Source of the DNA: a virus
Direction: 5' to 3' (one strand)
IMG/VR virus record: IMGVR_UViG_3300030333_003248
Coordinates: 1-35,544 of that record
Length of the DNA stretch: 35,544 nucleotides
Both the position numbers and the translations under genes were made by a program. Under the pieces are notes generated by a model. That model was not told where the DNA came from, ran no database searches, and saw only the letters and a list, made by a program, of their open reading frames with translations. Of the stretch, positions 15,182-23,622 are shown one piece after another (within the stretch, counting starts at the first letter, position 1; each line of letters opens with the position of its first letter).

Positions 15182-17716
15182 ATGGCAACAAATTGGATAG
15201 TAGAGACAATATCAACTGCGGTAAGCGATACAGGTAATAAGACTGCATACTTAGCAGATAGTAGCGGTTTTAATATAAATGATTCTAGTGACAGTGCAAC
15301 TATATTTAAAGTATTAAATGATTCTAGTGATTATTATAGCATGGCAATATATGGGCATGAGGGTCAATCAGCTAAGTTTTATTTAGTTGCAGATAATGGT
15401 GATGACCAAGCAGATGCATGGTTATGGCAGGTAGCAGATGGTGGTACAATGTCATGGAAAGCGCGTTCATCAGGTACAGGTGACCCTCAAGGAGATACAT
15501 ATGCTAACACTACAATGTCTCTTGATACTAGTGGTAATCTTACGACATTAGGAAATGTAACAACTGGTACGAGAATAAGAGCAGTAGCAGGTGAAGGTGG
15601 AAATGCGCAGATTGAACTATGGGCAGATGAAGGTGATGACAATGTAGATAAATGGGCAATAGGTTCCTTTGCCTCTAACAACTATCTTTATTTTTGGAAT
15701 TTTATTGATGGCACATGGGGCCCAAAATTATACTTAACTACTTCAGGAGATGCAGTTGTAGCAGGAACTCTTGATGTAGCAGGTGCTTCAGTTAATATTG
15801 GTGCAAATTCTTATTTAACGCTAACAGAAAATGAAATTGATGTTTCAAGTGGAAATTTAACATTAGATGTTTCTGGTGATATTGAATTAAATGCTGATGG
15901 TGGAGATATTCAATTTAAAGATGATACTGCGCTATTAGGCTCAATTTCAAATGCAAATAAAAGTCAAACTTTAGGATTACACGCTGGAAATGCAATTGCT
16001 AGTGATTTGATGTCTACTGCAATAGGATATGAAGCTTTAAAAACTGAAGATGGAGCAGTTGGTAATATTGCTATAGGTCATCAAGCATTAAAGTTATCAA
16101 ATGATGATGATGCTGATTATAATATTGCAATTGGATTTGAAGCAATGGAAAATGGTACTGCTCCAGGTCAAAAAAACATTGCAATAGGATATGAATGTTT
16201 AACAGCTGCTGGATTCTCAGGAAGCTTTAATGTATCTATTGGAGGCCTTTCATTAACTGCTTGTGAAGAAGGTGCTAGAAATGTAGCATTAGGTCATTCT
16301 GCGCTTGCAAGCGCAGTAGAAGATTCACGAAATATTGCAATTGGATATGAAGCCTTAACTACTCAAAATGCAGGTGGAAGTGATAACGCAGCAACATCGA
16401 CATATAATACTGCCGTAGGATATAATTCAGGCAAATCTATAACAACAGGAATGAATAATACTTTATATGGTGCTTTGTCTGCAGATGCATTAACATCAGG
16501 AACTAATAATGTTGCAATTGGAATTAATAGTATGGGAGTAGCTCAAGATGTTGATAATTTAATAGCCATAGGGACAAATGCATTGAATTCATGTAATAGT
16601 AGTGATTCAGATGGGACTGTTGCTATTGGATATTATGCATTAAGTGAGAATATTGATGGTCGATATAATACCGCGCTAGGATATAATGCATTAAAAGAAA
16701 ATGTAGATGGAGATGGAAATACAGCTGTTGGATATCAAGCATTACAAAACTTTGAAGCAGACTCTAATGGACATGGAAATAATACGGGATTAGGAGAACA
16801 TGCTGGTCGATTTGTATCTACGGGAACAGGAAATACAGCTCTTGGAGCTAGTGCTTTACAAGGAGGCTCGGGTTCACAAATAACTGGAGATAAAAATACT
16901 TGCGTTGGACTTAATACTGGCCTTGTAATAGAAGGAGCAGCATCAAATAATACGTTAATAGGAGCTAGCGCAGGCGATGCAATAACTACAGGAAGTAGCA
17001 ATACCGTTGTAGGACACAACGCATTAACAGAAAATTCTACTTCTGATAACAATGTTGCAATAGGAAGAGAAGCAGGCAAGTTATGTACTTCTACACAAAA
17101 TGTATTTTTAGGAGCTTTAGCAGGCAATGCAGTTACTAGTGGAAGAGATAATGTTATAATTGGATACGGCTCAGATGGAGCTTTAGATAAAGATAATCAA
17201 ATTGCAATTGGACACAATGCTACAGGTGCTGAAGATAATACAATTGTTATTGGAGATGGAATTACTAATAGCACTACTGATACATTTGCATTTGGGAAAG
17301 CAAGTAATATTGCAACTTCTAGTGCATTTACAAACTCAGGTTCTTGCACTTTTGCATTTTCTTCAGATAGAAGAAAAAAACAAAATATTAAAGATGGTGA
17401 ACTAGGATTAGAATTTATTAATAAACTTCAATATCGCACTTTTAATTGGAAACCATCAAATGAATTTCCAAAAGAATGGAATGATTATAATGAAGAAAAT
17501 ACAATGAATTTAGATAAAGTTCATCATGGTTTTATTGCACAGGAAGTAAAAGAAGTATTAGATGAATATGGAGTAGCAGATGAAATGGATGTATGGTCTG
17601 AAGATGCAGATGGAATGCAAAGATTAGCAGAAACTAAATTAATAACTCCACTTATTAAAGCTGTTCAAGAATTATCAAAAGAAGTAGAAGAATTAAAAAA
17701 TAAAGTAGGAGAATAA
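15182..17716 (+). CDS. Tail fibre with beta-roll repeats and S74 chaperone
   Basis: An 844-residue host-recognition fibre. The N-terminal part (residues about 1-265) has short beta repeats with LTLDVSGDIELNADGGDIQFKDD. Residues about 275-715 carry many repeats of the type IAIGxxAL..., as in trimeric adhesin head (YadA-like) beta rolls, for example NVAIGREAGKL and NTAVGYQALQN. From about residue 725 an S74-type intramolecular chaperone begins, with S728-D729 in FSSDRRKKQNIKDG, TFNWKPS and HGFIAQEVKEVL. Its usual autocleavage would be just before S728. A C-terminal coiled coil ends the protein. It follows the neck genes with a strong ribosome binding site (TAAGGAGAATAAATG). Confidence 0.9.
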   Translation: MATNWIVETISTAVSDTGNKTAYLADSSGFNINDSSDSATIFKVLNDSSDYYSMAIYGHEGQSAKFYLVADNGDDQADAWLWQVADGGTMSWKARSSGTGDPQGDTYANTTMSLDTSGNLTTLGNVTTGTRIRAVAGEGGNAQIELWADEGDDNVDKWAIGSFASNNYLYFWNFIDGTWGPKLYLTTSGDAVVAGTLDVAGASVNIGANSYLTLTENEIDVSSGNLTLDVSGDIELNADGGDIQFKDDTALLGSISNANKSQTLGLHAGNAIASDLMSTAIGYEALKTEDGAVGNIAIGHQALKLSNDDDADYNIAIGFEAMENGTAPGQKNIAIGYECLTAAGFSGSFNVSIGGLSLTACEEGARNVALGHSALASAVEDSRNIAIGYEALTTQNAGGSDNAATSTYNTAVGYNSGKSITTGMNNTLYGALSADALTSGTNNVAIGINSMGVAQDVDNLIAIGTNALNSCNSSDSDGTVAIGYYALSENIDGRYNTALGYNALKENVDGDGNTAVGYQALQNFEADSNGHGNNTGLGEHAGRFVSTGTGNTALGASALQGGSGSQITGDKNTCVGLNTGLVIEGAASNNTLIGASAGDAITTGSSNTVVGHNALTENSTSDNNVAIGREAGKLCTSTQNVFLGALAGNAVTSGRDNVIIGYGSDGALDKDNQIAIGHNATGAEDNTIVIGDGITNSTTDTFAFGKASNIATSSAFTNSGSCTFAFSSDRRKKQNIKDGELGLEFINKLQYRTFNWKPSNEFPKEWNDYNEENTMNLDKVHHGFIAQEVKEVLDEYGVADEMDVWSEDADGMQRLAETKLITPLIKAVQELSKEVEELKNKVGE

Positions 17717-17721
17717 TAGTA

Positions 17722-17982
17722 ATGAGAGTAAAAGATTATAGCACTTTGAAATCAGCATCTAAAGTTGCTTTCTCTAAAGAAACGGTTGATGGAGTTGATG
17801 TTATTAAATTGACTGAAAAAAGATTTAATTCAAGTACTGGTGAAGCTCTTTCTGATGTAGTAAGAGAGGTTGAGCTATCTAGTTATGAGCTTGAAAAATC
17901 ATCTTTAGAGGCAGAAAAATTAAAAATTGAAGCTGATATTGCAGAATTAGATAAAATTATAATTGATATAAAAGCATTATAA
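17722..17982 (+). CDS. Small acidic protein, likely coiled coil
   Basis: An 86-residue protein with a beta N-terminus (FSKETVDGVDVIKLTEKRFNSSTGEAL) and a helical, heptad-like C-terminal half (YELEKSSLEAEKLKIEADIAELDKIIIDIKAL). It begins 5 bases after the tail fibre stop with AGGAGA upstream. It may be a fibre assembly chaperone or a small tail part. Similar proteins paired with the following coiled-coil gene often lie next to fibre genes, but no family was recognised. Confidence 0.65.
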   Translation: MRVKDYSTLKSASKVAFSKETVDGVDVIKLTEKRFNSSTGEALSDVVREVELSSYELEKSSLEAEKLKIEADIAELDKIIIDIKAL

Positions 17983-17999
17983 ACAGGAGAAGTAGTAAA

Positions 18000-18200
18000 A
18001 TGGCAGGGAAGAATGGGGAAAATCTAGCTAACGAAGAAAAATTACAATCTCTTCAAGAGCAATTAACAGAAGTAATAACTAAAAGAGAAGAGTTGTCAAC
18101 TGAATTAAATAGATTGACGACAATTGCTCTAAAACTTCAAGGCGCAGTTGAAGTATTGCAAGGGATACAAGAAGAATCAGAAACAAAGGAGGAGAAATAG
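18000..18200 (+). CDS. Small coiled-coil protein
   Basis: A 66-residue hydrophilic protein that is almost entirely one predicted helix with heptad spacing (EKLQSLQEQLTEVITKREELSTELNRLTTIALKLQGAVEVLQGI). The start has AGGAG 10 bases upstream. The stop TAG shares its G with the GTG of the next gene (TAGTG). It could pair with the neighbouring coiled-coil protein, or act in the lysis cluster as a soluble regulator. Function unknown. Confidence 0.7.
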   Translation: MAGKNGENLANEEKLQSLQEQLTEVITKREELSTELNRLTTIALKLQGAVEVLQGIQEESETKEEK

Positions 18201-18346
18201 TGCTAGATACACTAAAAACTTCATGCTGTGGCTTAGGCGGCCTAGCTTTAACATTTATGGAAGCAATTCCAGATGTGCTTAGAGTATTAATCGCTGCGGT
18301 TACACTTGCCTATATGGTAGTGAAGTTACGCAAAGAAATGAAATAA
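18200..18346 (+). CDS. Putative holin-like small membrane protein
   Basis: A 48-residue protein starting at GTG 18200, with a strong ribosome binding site AAGGAGGAG 5 bases before. A hydrophobic segment (CCGLGGLALTFM) is followed by a break (EAIPD) and a clear membrane helix (VLRVLIAAVTLAYMVV). It ends in a basic tail (KLRKEMK). This layout fits small class II or III holin-type proteins that make holes in the inner membrane for the endolysin. Two cysteines in a row (CC) sit in the first segment. The gene is coupled to its neighbours by overlapping stop/start. Holin role is inferred from size, topology and context. Confidence 0.7.
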   Translation: MLDTLKTSCCGLGGLALTFMEAIPDVLRVLIAAVTLAYMVVKLRKEMK

Positions 18347-19126
18347 ATGGCTAGAAAGTCTAAAGGGGTGGTGAAGCGTGCTATCGTCACCCCTGACAAA
18401 CATTTTCCTTTGGCTGATATGTCAGCGATTAGCTGCTTAAAACAGGCAATCGAAATAGTCAAACCAGATATATATATAGATTTAGGAGATGTTGGCGAAT
18501 GGCACGGAGCATCTCATTGGCAATGGAAAAGAAAGAAACGTCCTCCACTAGAGTATCAATTACCTTTTATTGACCAAGATATAGCAGAGGTAAATGCAGG
18601 GATGGACTGGATAGATGAATCGTTAGACAAAGTAAATTGTAAGACAAAACACATGATAGAAGGTAATCATGATGATTGGATGAACAAGTTTGTAGATGAA
18701 CATCCATTTTTAAAAGGATATAGGTTTAAAGAATGCGTAAAATTAAAAGAAAGAGGTTACAAGTATCATCCAGCGGGAAAGTTTCTAAAAGTTGGGAATC
18801 TTCATTTCTACCATGGCCATCATTTCGCGGGAACTCATCATGCTCGAAATCACTTAATGCGTCTTGGTGCAAATGTAATGTACGGTCATCATCACGATTT
18901 ACAGCAATCGTCAGTAACGCACATGGATGGGGTGAAGTCAGCGTGGAGTATAGGTTGCCTCAAGGATATGACAGAGGAGCAAAATGACTGGCTTGGAGGT
19001 AGAAAAATTAATTGGTCTCACGCTTTTGCTATTGTGGATTTCTTTGATAAAGGAAATTTTTCTGTTAATATCGTACAGATTGTCAACGGAAAAGCATCAT
19101 TATGGGGAGAGTTAATTAAAGGATGA
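18347..19126 (+). CDS. Metallophosphoesterase
   Basis: A 259-residue calcineurin-like phosphoesterase with all the family motifs: TPDKHF (D17, H19), LGDVGEWH (D48), GNHDD (N107, H108), YHGHH (about H156-H159) and YGHHHD (H181-H183). These residues hold two metal ions and cut phosphate mono- or diester bonds. Its substrate cannot be read from the sequence; DNA ends, RNA or nucleotide signals are all possible. It sits between two small membrane-protein genes, so it may be part of a lysis or host-takeover set. The ATG directly follows the holin-like stop, and its TGA overlaps the next ATG (ATGA). Confidence 0.85.
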   Translation: MARKSKGVVKRAIVTPDKHFPLADMSAISCLKQAIEIVKPDIYIDLGDVGEWHGASHWQWKRKKRPPLEYQLPFIDQDIAEVNAGMDWIDESLDKVNCKTKHMIEGNHDDWMNKFVDEHPFLKGYRFKECVKLKERGYKYHPAGKFLKVGNLHFYHGHHFAGTHHARNHLMRLGANVMYGHHHDLQQSSVTHMDGVKSAWSIGCLKDMTEEQNDWLGGRKINWSHAFAIVDFFDKGNFSVNIVQIVNGKASLWGELIKG

Positions 19127-19212
19127 GTAGTTGGTTAATAGGATTTTGTTTTTTTATTATTTTTGTTATTTATGTTGCAAGCATAATAGTCGAAATAAAA
19201 AGGAATAAATAA
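19123..19212 (+). CDS. Tiny single-span membrane peptide
   Basis: A 29-residue peptide whose ATG overlaps the phosphoesterase stop (ATGA), so it is likely translated by coupling. Residues about 4-23 (WLIGFCFFIIFVIYVASIIV) form one hydrophobic membrane span, ending in a short charged tail (EIKRNK). It could be a lysis accessory, pinholin-like or antiholin peptide. The tight overlap and a sensible hydrophobic profile support it. Its size alone would not. Confidence 0.55.
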   Translation: MSSWLIGFCFFIIFVIYVASIIVEIKRNK

Positions 19213-19214
19213 TA

Positions 19215-19520
19215 ATGGAGATGTTTGATTTACTTGAACGTTTTGGTTTACCAGTTATGATGGTTATAGCTCTCGGTTTATACGCAAAATCTCAAACGGC
19301 TTGGATTCAGGATGAATTGCAAAAAGAGCTACGAGAATCTTTTGAAAGGCTTGAAGGAATAACTATTAAGCTTATAGACGCTCAAAAACAGTCTTTAATG
19401 GAAACAAAAGAGATTAAGGCTAGTTACCACGCTATTGTAGAAATACTTGCTAGTTTAAGCGGAAATGGTCTTAAAGAGAAATTTGTAACAAAAAAGAGAA
19501 GAAACAACAATGAATGGTAA
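19215..19520 (+). CDS. Holin of the BhlA/UviB type
   Basis: A 101-residue protein with an N-terminal membrane helix (ERFGLPVMMVIALGLYAKS, residues about 8-26) and a following cytoplasmic coiled coil (WIQDELQKELRESFERLEGITIKLIDAQKQ). This layout matches BhlA/UviB-type holin-like proteins (membrane helix, then a helix of charged residues). It ends in a basic tail (KKRRNNNEW). It probably works with the 48-residue membrane protein upstream. Family membership is by pattern, not verified. The next tiny gene starts inside its end, in another frame. Confidence 0.7.
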   Translation: MEMFDLLERFGLPVMMVIALGLYAKSQTAWIQDELQKELRESFERLEGITIKLIDAQKQSLMETKEIKASYHAIVEILASLSGNGLKEKFVTKKRRNNNEW

Positions 19521-19641
19521 AGGTGACAAGCAAAGAGTTAGATGGTCAAAAGATTTTGCTAAAAGATTTAATTTAATATTTAACAACAAGGAGAAAAAAA
19601 CTCATGGTAGACATGATAATAACTTACTTAAAAAGCAATAA
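19510..19641 (+). CDS. Small NGKGDK-type phage protein
   Basis: A 43-residue basic protein that overlaps the holin-like gene end by 11 bases. It starts MNGKGDKQRVRWSKDFAKRF and continues to NKEKKTHGRHDNN. The opening MNGKGDK.R followed by a short helix with an (I)F motif is a pattern I recognise in many unrelated phage micro-proteins, usually annotated as hypothetical. It has no membrane segment. Function unknown. Its last 38 bases overlap the next gene in another frame. Confidence 0.65.
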   Translation: MNGKGDKQRVRWSKDFAKRFNLIFNNKEKKTHGRHDNNLLKKQ

Positions 19642-19777
19642 AGAAGAAATTGTAGATGGAATCAACAAAAAAGTAAACATTCCTCTAGTCTCAGAAGCAA
19701 AAGAAGAAGAAATATTTGATTCTTTATTTGATGCTGTAATGGAAGTTTTAGAAGCAGTTTTAAGTAAAAAGAAATAG
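19604..19777 (+). CDS. Small acidic helical protein
   Basis: A 57-residue protein with AAGGAG about 10 bases before the ATG. The sequence MVDMIITYLKSNKEEIVDG, then EEEIFDSLFDAVMEVLEAVL-SKKK, suggests two amphipathic helices and a short basic tail. Its stop TAG shares a base with the GTG of the next gene. The frame overlaps the 43-residue gene by 38 bases. It may be a structural helper or an antiholin-like regulator. No family was recognised. Confidence 0.65.
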   Translation: MVDMIITYLKSNKEEIVDGINKKVNIPLVSEAKEEEIFDSLFDAVMEVLEAVLSKKK

Positions 19778-22700
19778 TGCCAAAAGAAATATATAAAATA
19801 GAAGCGTTCGAGGGTGGGATAAATCAAAAAGCCGACCCTCGTGATATTGCAGACAATCAACTAGAAGAAGCATTTAATGTAGATGTTTCAAATCCTGGTC
19901 GTATAACAATGACAGGAGATGGAACTTCTCCGTATGTTAATATAAATGCTAAAAGCAAACAAGTTTCTCCATCAGAAGATTCAAGTTCTTTATTAATAAA
20001 TAATTCAAATTTAACAAACGGATATGGGTTATTTACTTTTTCACATGACTATAATATGGCTGATACTCCTAGTGAGGTAGCTTCAGATTTTATATGTATT
20101 AATGATGGAGCAAAAATTCATATATGGGATTCGTGTTATGATTCTGTAGCTGGAACAGACCAATGGCTTCTTTCTAAAATTAATTTAGGTGAATCTAATT
20201 TTAATGGTAATGGCGATGAATGGATAGAAAAAGTAAAACCTATTTATTATAAGGCTGATAATGGACTAAGAGTATGTGATGGTCAATTTTGCAGTCAAGA
20301 CACAGGAGCTTTAACTAATGATGCTTCATTTCTTTCTAGTGACACTTCATTTACTTCTGACACTATCACGTTATTAGAAGGTCAATACATTAAGATTAAT
20401 AATGAAATTATGCAAGTGGTTAGCAGCGTAACAAATGGAACAAATGTGTCTGTTAAGCGAGCCCAATTTGGGACTATAGCATCTTCTCACGATGATAATT
20501 CAAGAATACGTACTATTAATCTACCTAAAGTATTGTCGCATATTAAAAGACCAGTGCTAGAAAAAGCACGGCTATATACTAATGAAACTACTTATACAAA
20601 TGCATCTGCAAATATAGAAATTAATACATGGAAAGAAGATGTCCAATGCTTAGAGCCTGCTAATAATTATGCAGCAAGTGGTCAATCTCATGGATTAGTT
20701 GTTTATGATGGCAAAGTTACAGGTATGGCTACTACAGGGACAACAGGAGGGACGCCATTAGATGAAATGATAGTAGAGCCTGATGCTCCAGAAAAAGTTT
20801 TATTTAGTATTCATGAAAGCAATAGTGCTAATGATAATGTCCAAGATATAACAGGAGTAGAAGATGGTGATGTTATAAATGGAAATAATGCAACAACTTT
20901 AATTGCGGACAGTTCAATAAATTTCCCTGAAGAAGGGTTTACAGTCGGGAAACATGTAATAGTTACAGGCTCTACTAACTATGATGGTTTAGCAGAAATT
21001 GTTGCAATAGGGTCTACAGCTAATAAAATTAAAGTAGCTATAGGTTTTGTTGATGGAAGTCAAGATTCTGGATTTAAAGTGCGTTTAGAAGAAAATAGAA
21101 TTGATGAAAATTTACAAAATAAATATATATTTGGAATGTCATTTGTATATGATGGAGGCGGTAGTGAAAAGCAGGAATCTCCTGTAAAAGCAGGATACGT
21201 TCATTCTGGTCTAATAGCTCATGATGCATCTATTGGCAAAACTAATAGTGGTTGGAAAACACATAATGCTGCTCAAGACACTTTAGCTGATTTGGCGATA
21301 GAAGATGATGATGGCTCAGGTTATAGCACTTGGATATTAAATGATGGAACATTTTTCTTTCATGACAGCGCAAGCGCAGTTAATGAAAGTACATATTTAA
21401 TATACGACGGCAACTCGTTGGCTGACGGAGATTATAAAATTGCTATTGATGTAGCTGAGGTAGGACAATTAAGAATATACCCTCCTGGGGAAAACGCCAC
21501 TTCTTTAGGAGGGACTGTGGGTGATGGTTCTGGAGATAGTGTATTTGTGACAATTAATACTCCAGGAGTATATTTATTTCATGCTAAAAAACATACTACT
21601 TCAGAAACTGATACATTCAATTTTGTGTGTCAAGGGGTTAATGTTTCAGGGGATATTAGAATTAATAGTGTACAAGTATTTAAAGAGACTCCCGTAGAAA
21701 TGGATGCTAATAATGCAATAGATATGAGGGGATTTGAAGGTATTCCTAAAATGTTTTCTAGTTTTAATATGAATACAAGTTCACAATATAAATGGAACGA
21801 ACGAATAATTGGTTATAGAATATATATGAAGCAAGTAGATTCTGCAACTACTACTTTGTCAGATGAATGGCTTTTAGCTTTAGACGTTAATTTACAATCA
21901 GGTGAATATATTAATTATGCAAATGAAGCAGCAGAACAATATTTGCATTTAGGTCAAAATTGGAAAAGTGATGATACTGGGGTAACAGATACATTTTCTG
22001 ATTCTTTTGTTTGTACTGAAAAATTAGGTGGAAATAGTACTGGACGTTCTAATATGGACACTCTTAGGAATATTCCTCTTAGAACGTATGAATCAGAGAA
22101 TGGCTATAAAGCAGATACTAATACAGCTGCTATGTACAAAACAGCAACAATAGTAGACAGAAAAGTTTTTATAGGTAATTTAAAAATAGGAGAAAAAACA
22201 TATCCTGATAGAATGATTGAAGCTCCTGTAGATAGGTTTGATACATTCCCAGACGATGGATTGCATTATATAGATATTGCTGTAGGTGATGGCGATGAAA
22301 TTGTTAAGCTAGAGTCAATAGGAAACAAGCTTATACAATTTAAAAAGAAACATGCATATTTGATAGAAGTGTCTTCTGAAGGTGTCGACGTACTAGAAAC
22401 ATGGGCGCATAAAGGAATAAAATCTGCAGCACAATCTATTCTTGCTGGTAATGGAGTTGTATGGGTTAATGATAGTGGATTATATTATTATAATGGCACC
22501 GATTTAAAAACAATTACTAGTGATTCATTTCAGTCTGATTCATGGCAAATAGGCGAAAATCCAGCTAAACCTACTATACTTGGATATGATGAATCTTCTA
22601 ATAAAGTAATAATATTAACTATGAATGTTGAGTCAAAAAATAGCGGCGGATATATTTATGATATACAAAATGCATCATTAACTGAATGTCAAAATTTATT

Positions 22701-23622
22701 TAATTCATATCCTATTTCTTTAGAAAATGCAATGATAGATGCAAATGAAGATGACAATTACGATATATTAGATATTATTAATATGCAAAATGAAGGTTCA
22801 CTTAATCAAGATAATGCAGATTTAATACTACCTGGGTATATTTATGGAGAAAATATTCCTATTGTTCCTGATGAAATATTTAGAAGTAACATGATAACTA
22901 CAAAAGATAGAAAACTTTTACTGGCAACTAACACTTCTACAGGGCCTACGCATGTAGGATTTACAGTATGGACTAATAATGCAAGACCATTATATAATTT
23001 TAATTCATCTGCAAATAGTTTTCTTTTACAAACTAAAGATATTGATTTTGGCAATATAGCAAGAAGAAAAAAAGTACATAGTATTTATGTATCATTTAAA
23101 GCACAATCATTTATGTCAGGAGTTATTGTTAAGTATGCAACAAATGGTTCTAATAATTTTAATGGCGAATTTAGCAATACTACATATTATAGTAAGACTA
23201 AAGGTTTTGATGCGTATAACGCAGGAACGTCTAGCAATGAATGGATAACAGTAAAATTAAAACCAGAAAATTCTATTAATAATATACATTCAATGCAATT
23301 ACAATTTAGTTTTGCAAATGCTGGAGATTTAGATAATTTAGAAGCAATAAGTGCATCTGGAGCAAACACTGTTACGTTAGCTTCAAATGCTTCTGCATCT
23401 GACGATAATTATAATGGGATGCCTATATATTTTTATCACGGCCCTGGACATTCCTATTATGGAAAAATTACTGATTACAACGGAACAACAAAAGTTGCTA
23501 CAATATCTCCAGTTCTTAGTGCTGCCGTAGACACTACTACAACTTATGATATTGGCTTTATTCCAAAACGATTTGCAATTAATGATATTGCTATTGTATA
23601 TAGAGAAAAGTCTGTTAAATAA
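19777..23622 (+). CDS. Large tail hub or nozzle-like protein
   Basis: A 1281-residue protein. The N-terminus (KIEAFEGGINQKADPRDIADNQL, then NVDVSNPGRITM) matches a group of podovirus tail proteins that form a beta-propeller nozzle or hub. The centre holds propeller-like blades (RKVFIGNLKIGEKTYPDRM, FDTFPDDGLHYIDIAVGDGDEI, FKKKHAYLIEVSSEGVDVL, GVVWVNDSGLYYYNGTDLK). The middle part (residues about 430-640) holds inserted beta domains. It starts at GTG sharing its G with the previous stop. It probably forms the tail tube under the neck and carries the fibres. It is larger than the usual 800-900 residues. Confidence 0.72.
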   Translation: MPKEIYKIEAFEGGINQKADPRDIADNQLEEAFNVDVSNPGRITMTGDGTSPYVNINAKSKQVSPSEDSSSLLINNSNLTNGYGLFTFSHDYNMADTPSEVASDFICINDGAKIHIWDSCYDSVAGTDQWLLSKINLGESNFNGNGDEWIEKVKPIYYKADNGLRVCDGQFCSQDTGALTNDASFLSSDTSFTSDTITLLEGQYIKINNEIMQVVSSVTNGTNVSVKRAQFGTIASSHDDNSRIRTINLPKVLSHIKRPVLEKARLYTNETTYTNASANIEINTWKEDVQCLEPANNYAASGQSHGLVVYDGKVTGMATTGTTGGTPLDEMIVEPDAPEKVLFSIHESNSANDNVQDITGVEDGDVINGNNATTLIADSSINFPEEGFTVGKHVIVTGSTNYDGLAEIVAIGSTANKIKVAIGFVDGSQDSGFKVRLEENRIDENLQNKYIFGMSFVYDGGGSEKQESPVKAGYVHSGLIAHDASIGKTNSGWKTHNAAQDTLADLAIEDDDGSGYSTWILNDGTFFFHDSASAVNESTYLIYDGNSLADGDYKIAIDVAEVGQLRIYPPGENATSLGGTVGDGSGDSVFVTINTPGVYLFHAKKHTTSETDTFNFVCQGVNVSGDIRINSVQVFKETPVEMDANNAIDMRGFEGIPKMFSSFNMNTSSQYKWNERIIGYRIYMKQVDSATTTLSDEWLLALDVNLQSGEYINYANEAAEQYLHLGQNWKSDDTGVTDTFSDSFVCTEKLGGNSTGRSNMDTLRNIPLRTYESENGYKADTNTAAMYKTATIVDRKVFIGNLKIGEKTYPDRMIEAPVDRFDTFPDDGLHYIDIAVGDGDEIVKLESIGNKLIQFKKKHAYLIEVSSEGVDVLETWAHKGIKSAAQSILAGNGVVWVNDSGLYYYNGTDLKTITSDSFQSDSWQIGENPAKPTILGYDESSNKVIILTMNVESKNSGGYIYDIQNASLTECQNLFNSYPISLENAMIDANEDDNYDILDIINMQNEGSLNQDNADLILPGYIYGENIPIVPDEIFRSNMITTKDRKLLLATNTSTGPTHVGFTVWTNNARPLYNFNSSANSFLLQTKDIDFGNIARRKKVHSIYVSFKAQSFMSGVIVKYATNGSNNFNGEFSNTTYYSKTKGFDAYNAGTSSNEWITVKLKPENSINNIHSMQLQFSFANAGDLDNLEAISASGANTVTLASNASASDDNYNGMPIYFYHGPGHSYYGKITDYNGTTKVATISPVLSAAVDTTTTYDIGFIPKRFAINDIAIVYREKSVK

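Noticed and set aside
15182-17716. Diversity-generating retroelement target in the fibre
   Set aside because: No reverse transcriptase or template repeat in the window, and the fibre end is a chaperone domain, not a C-type lectin.
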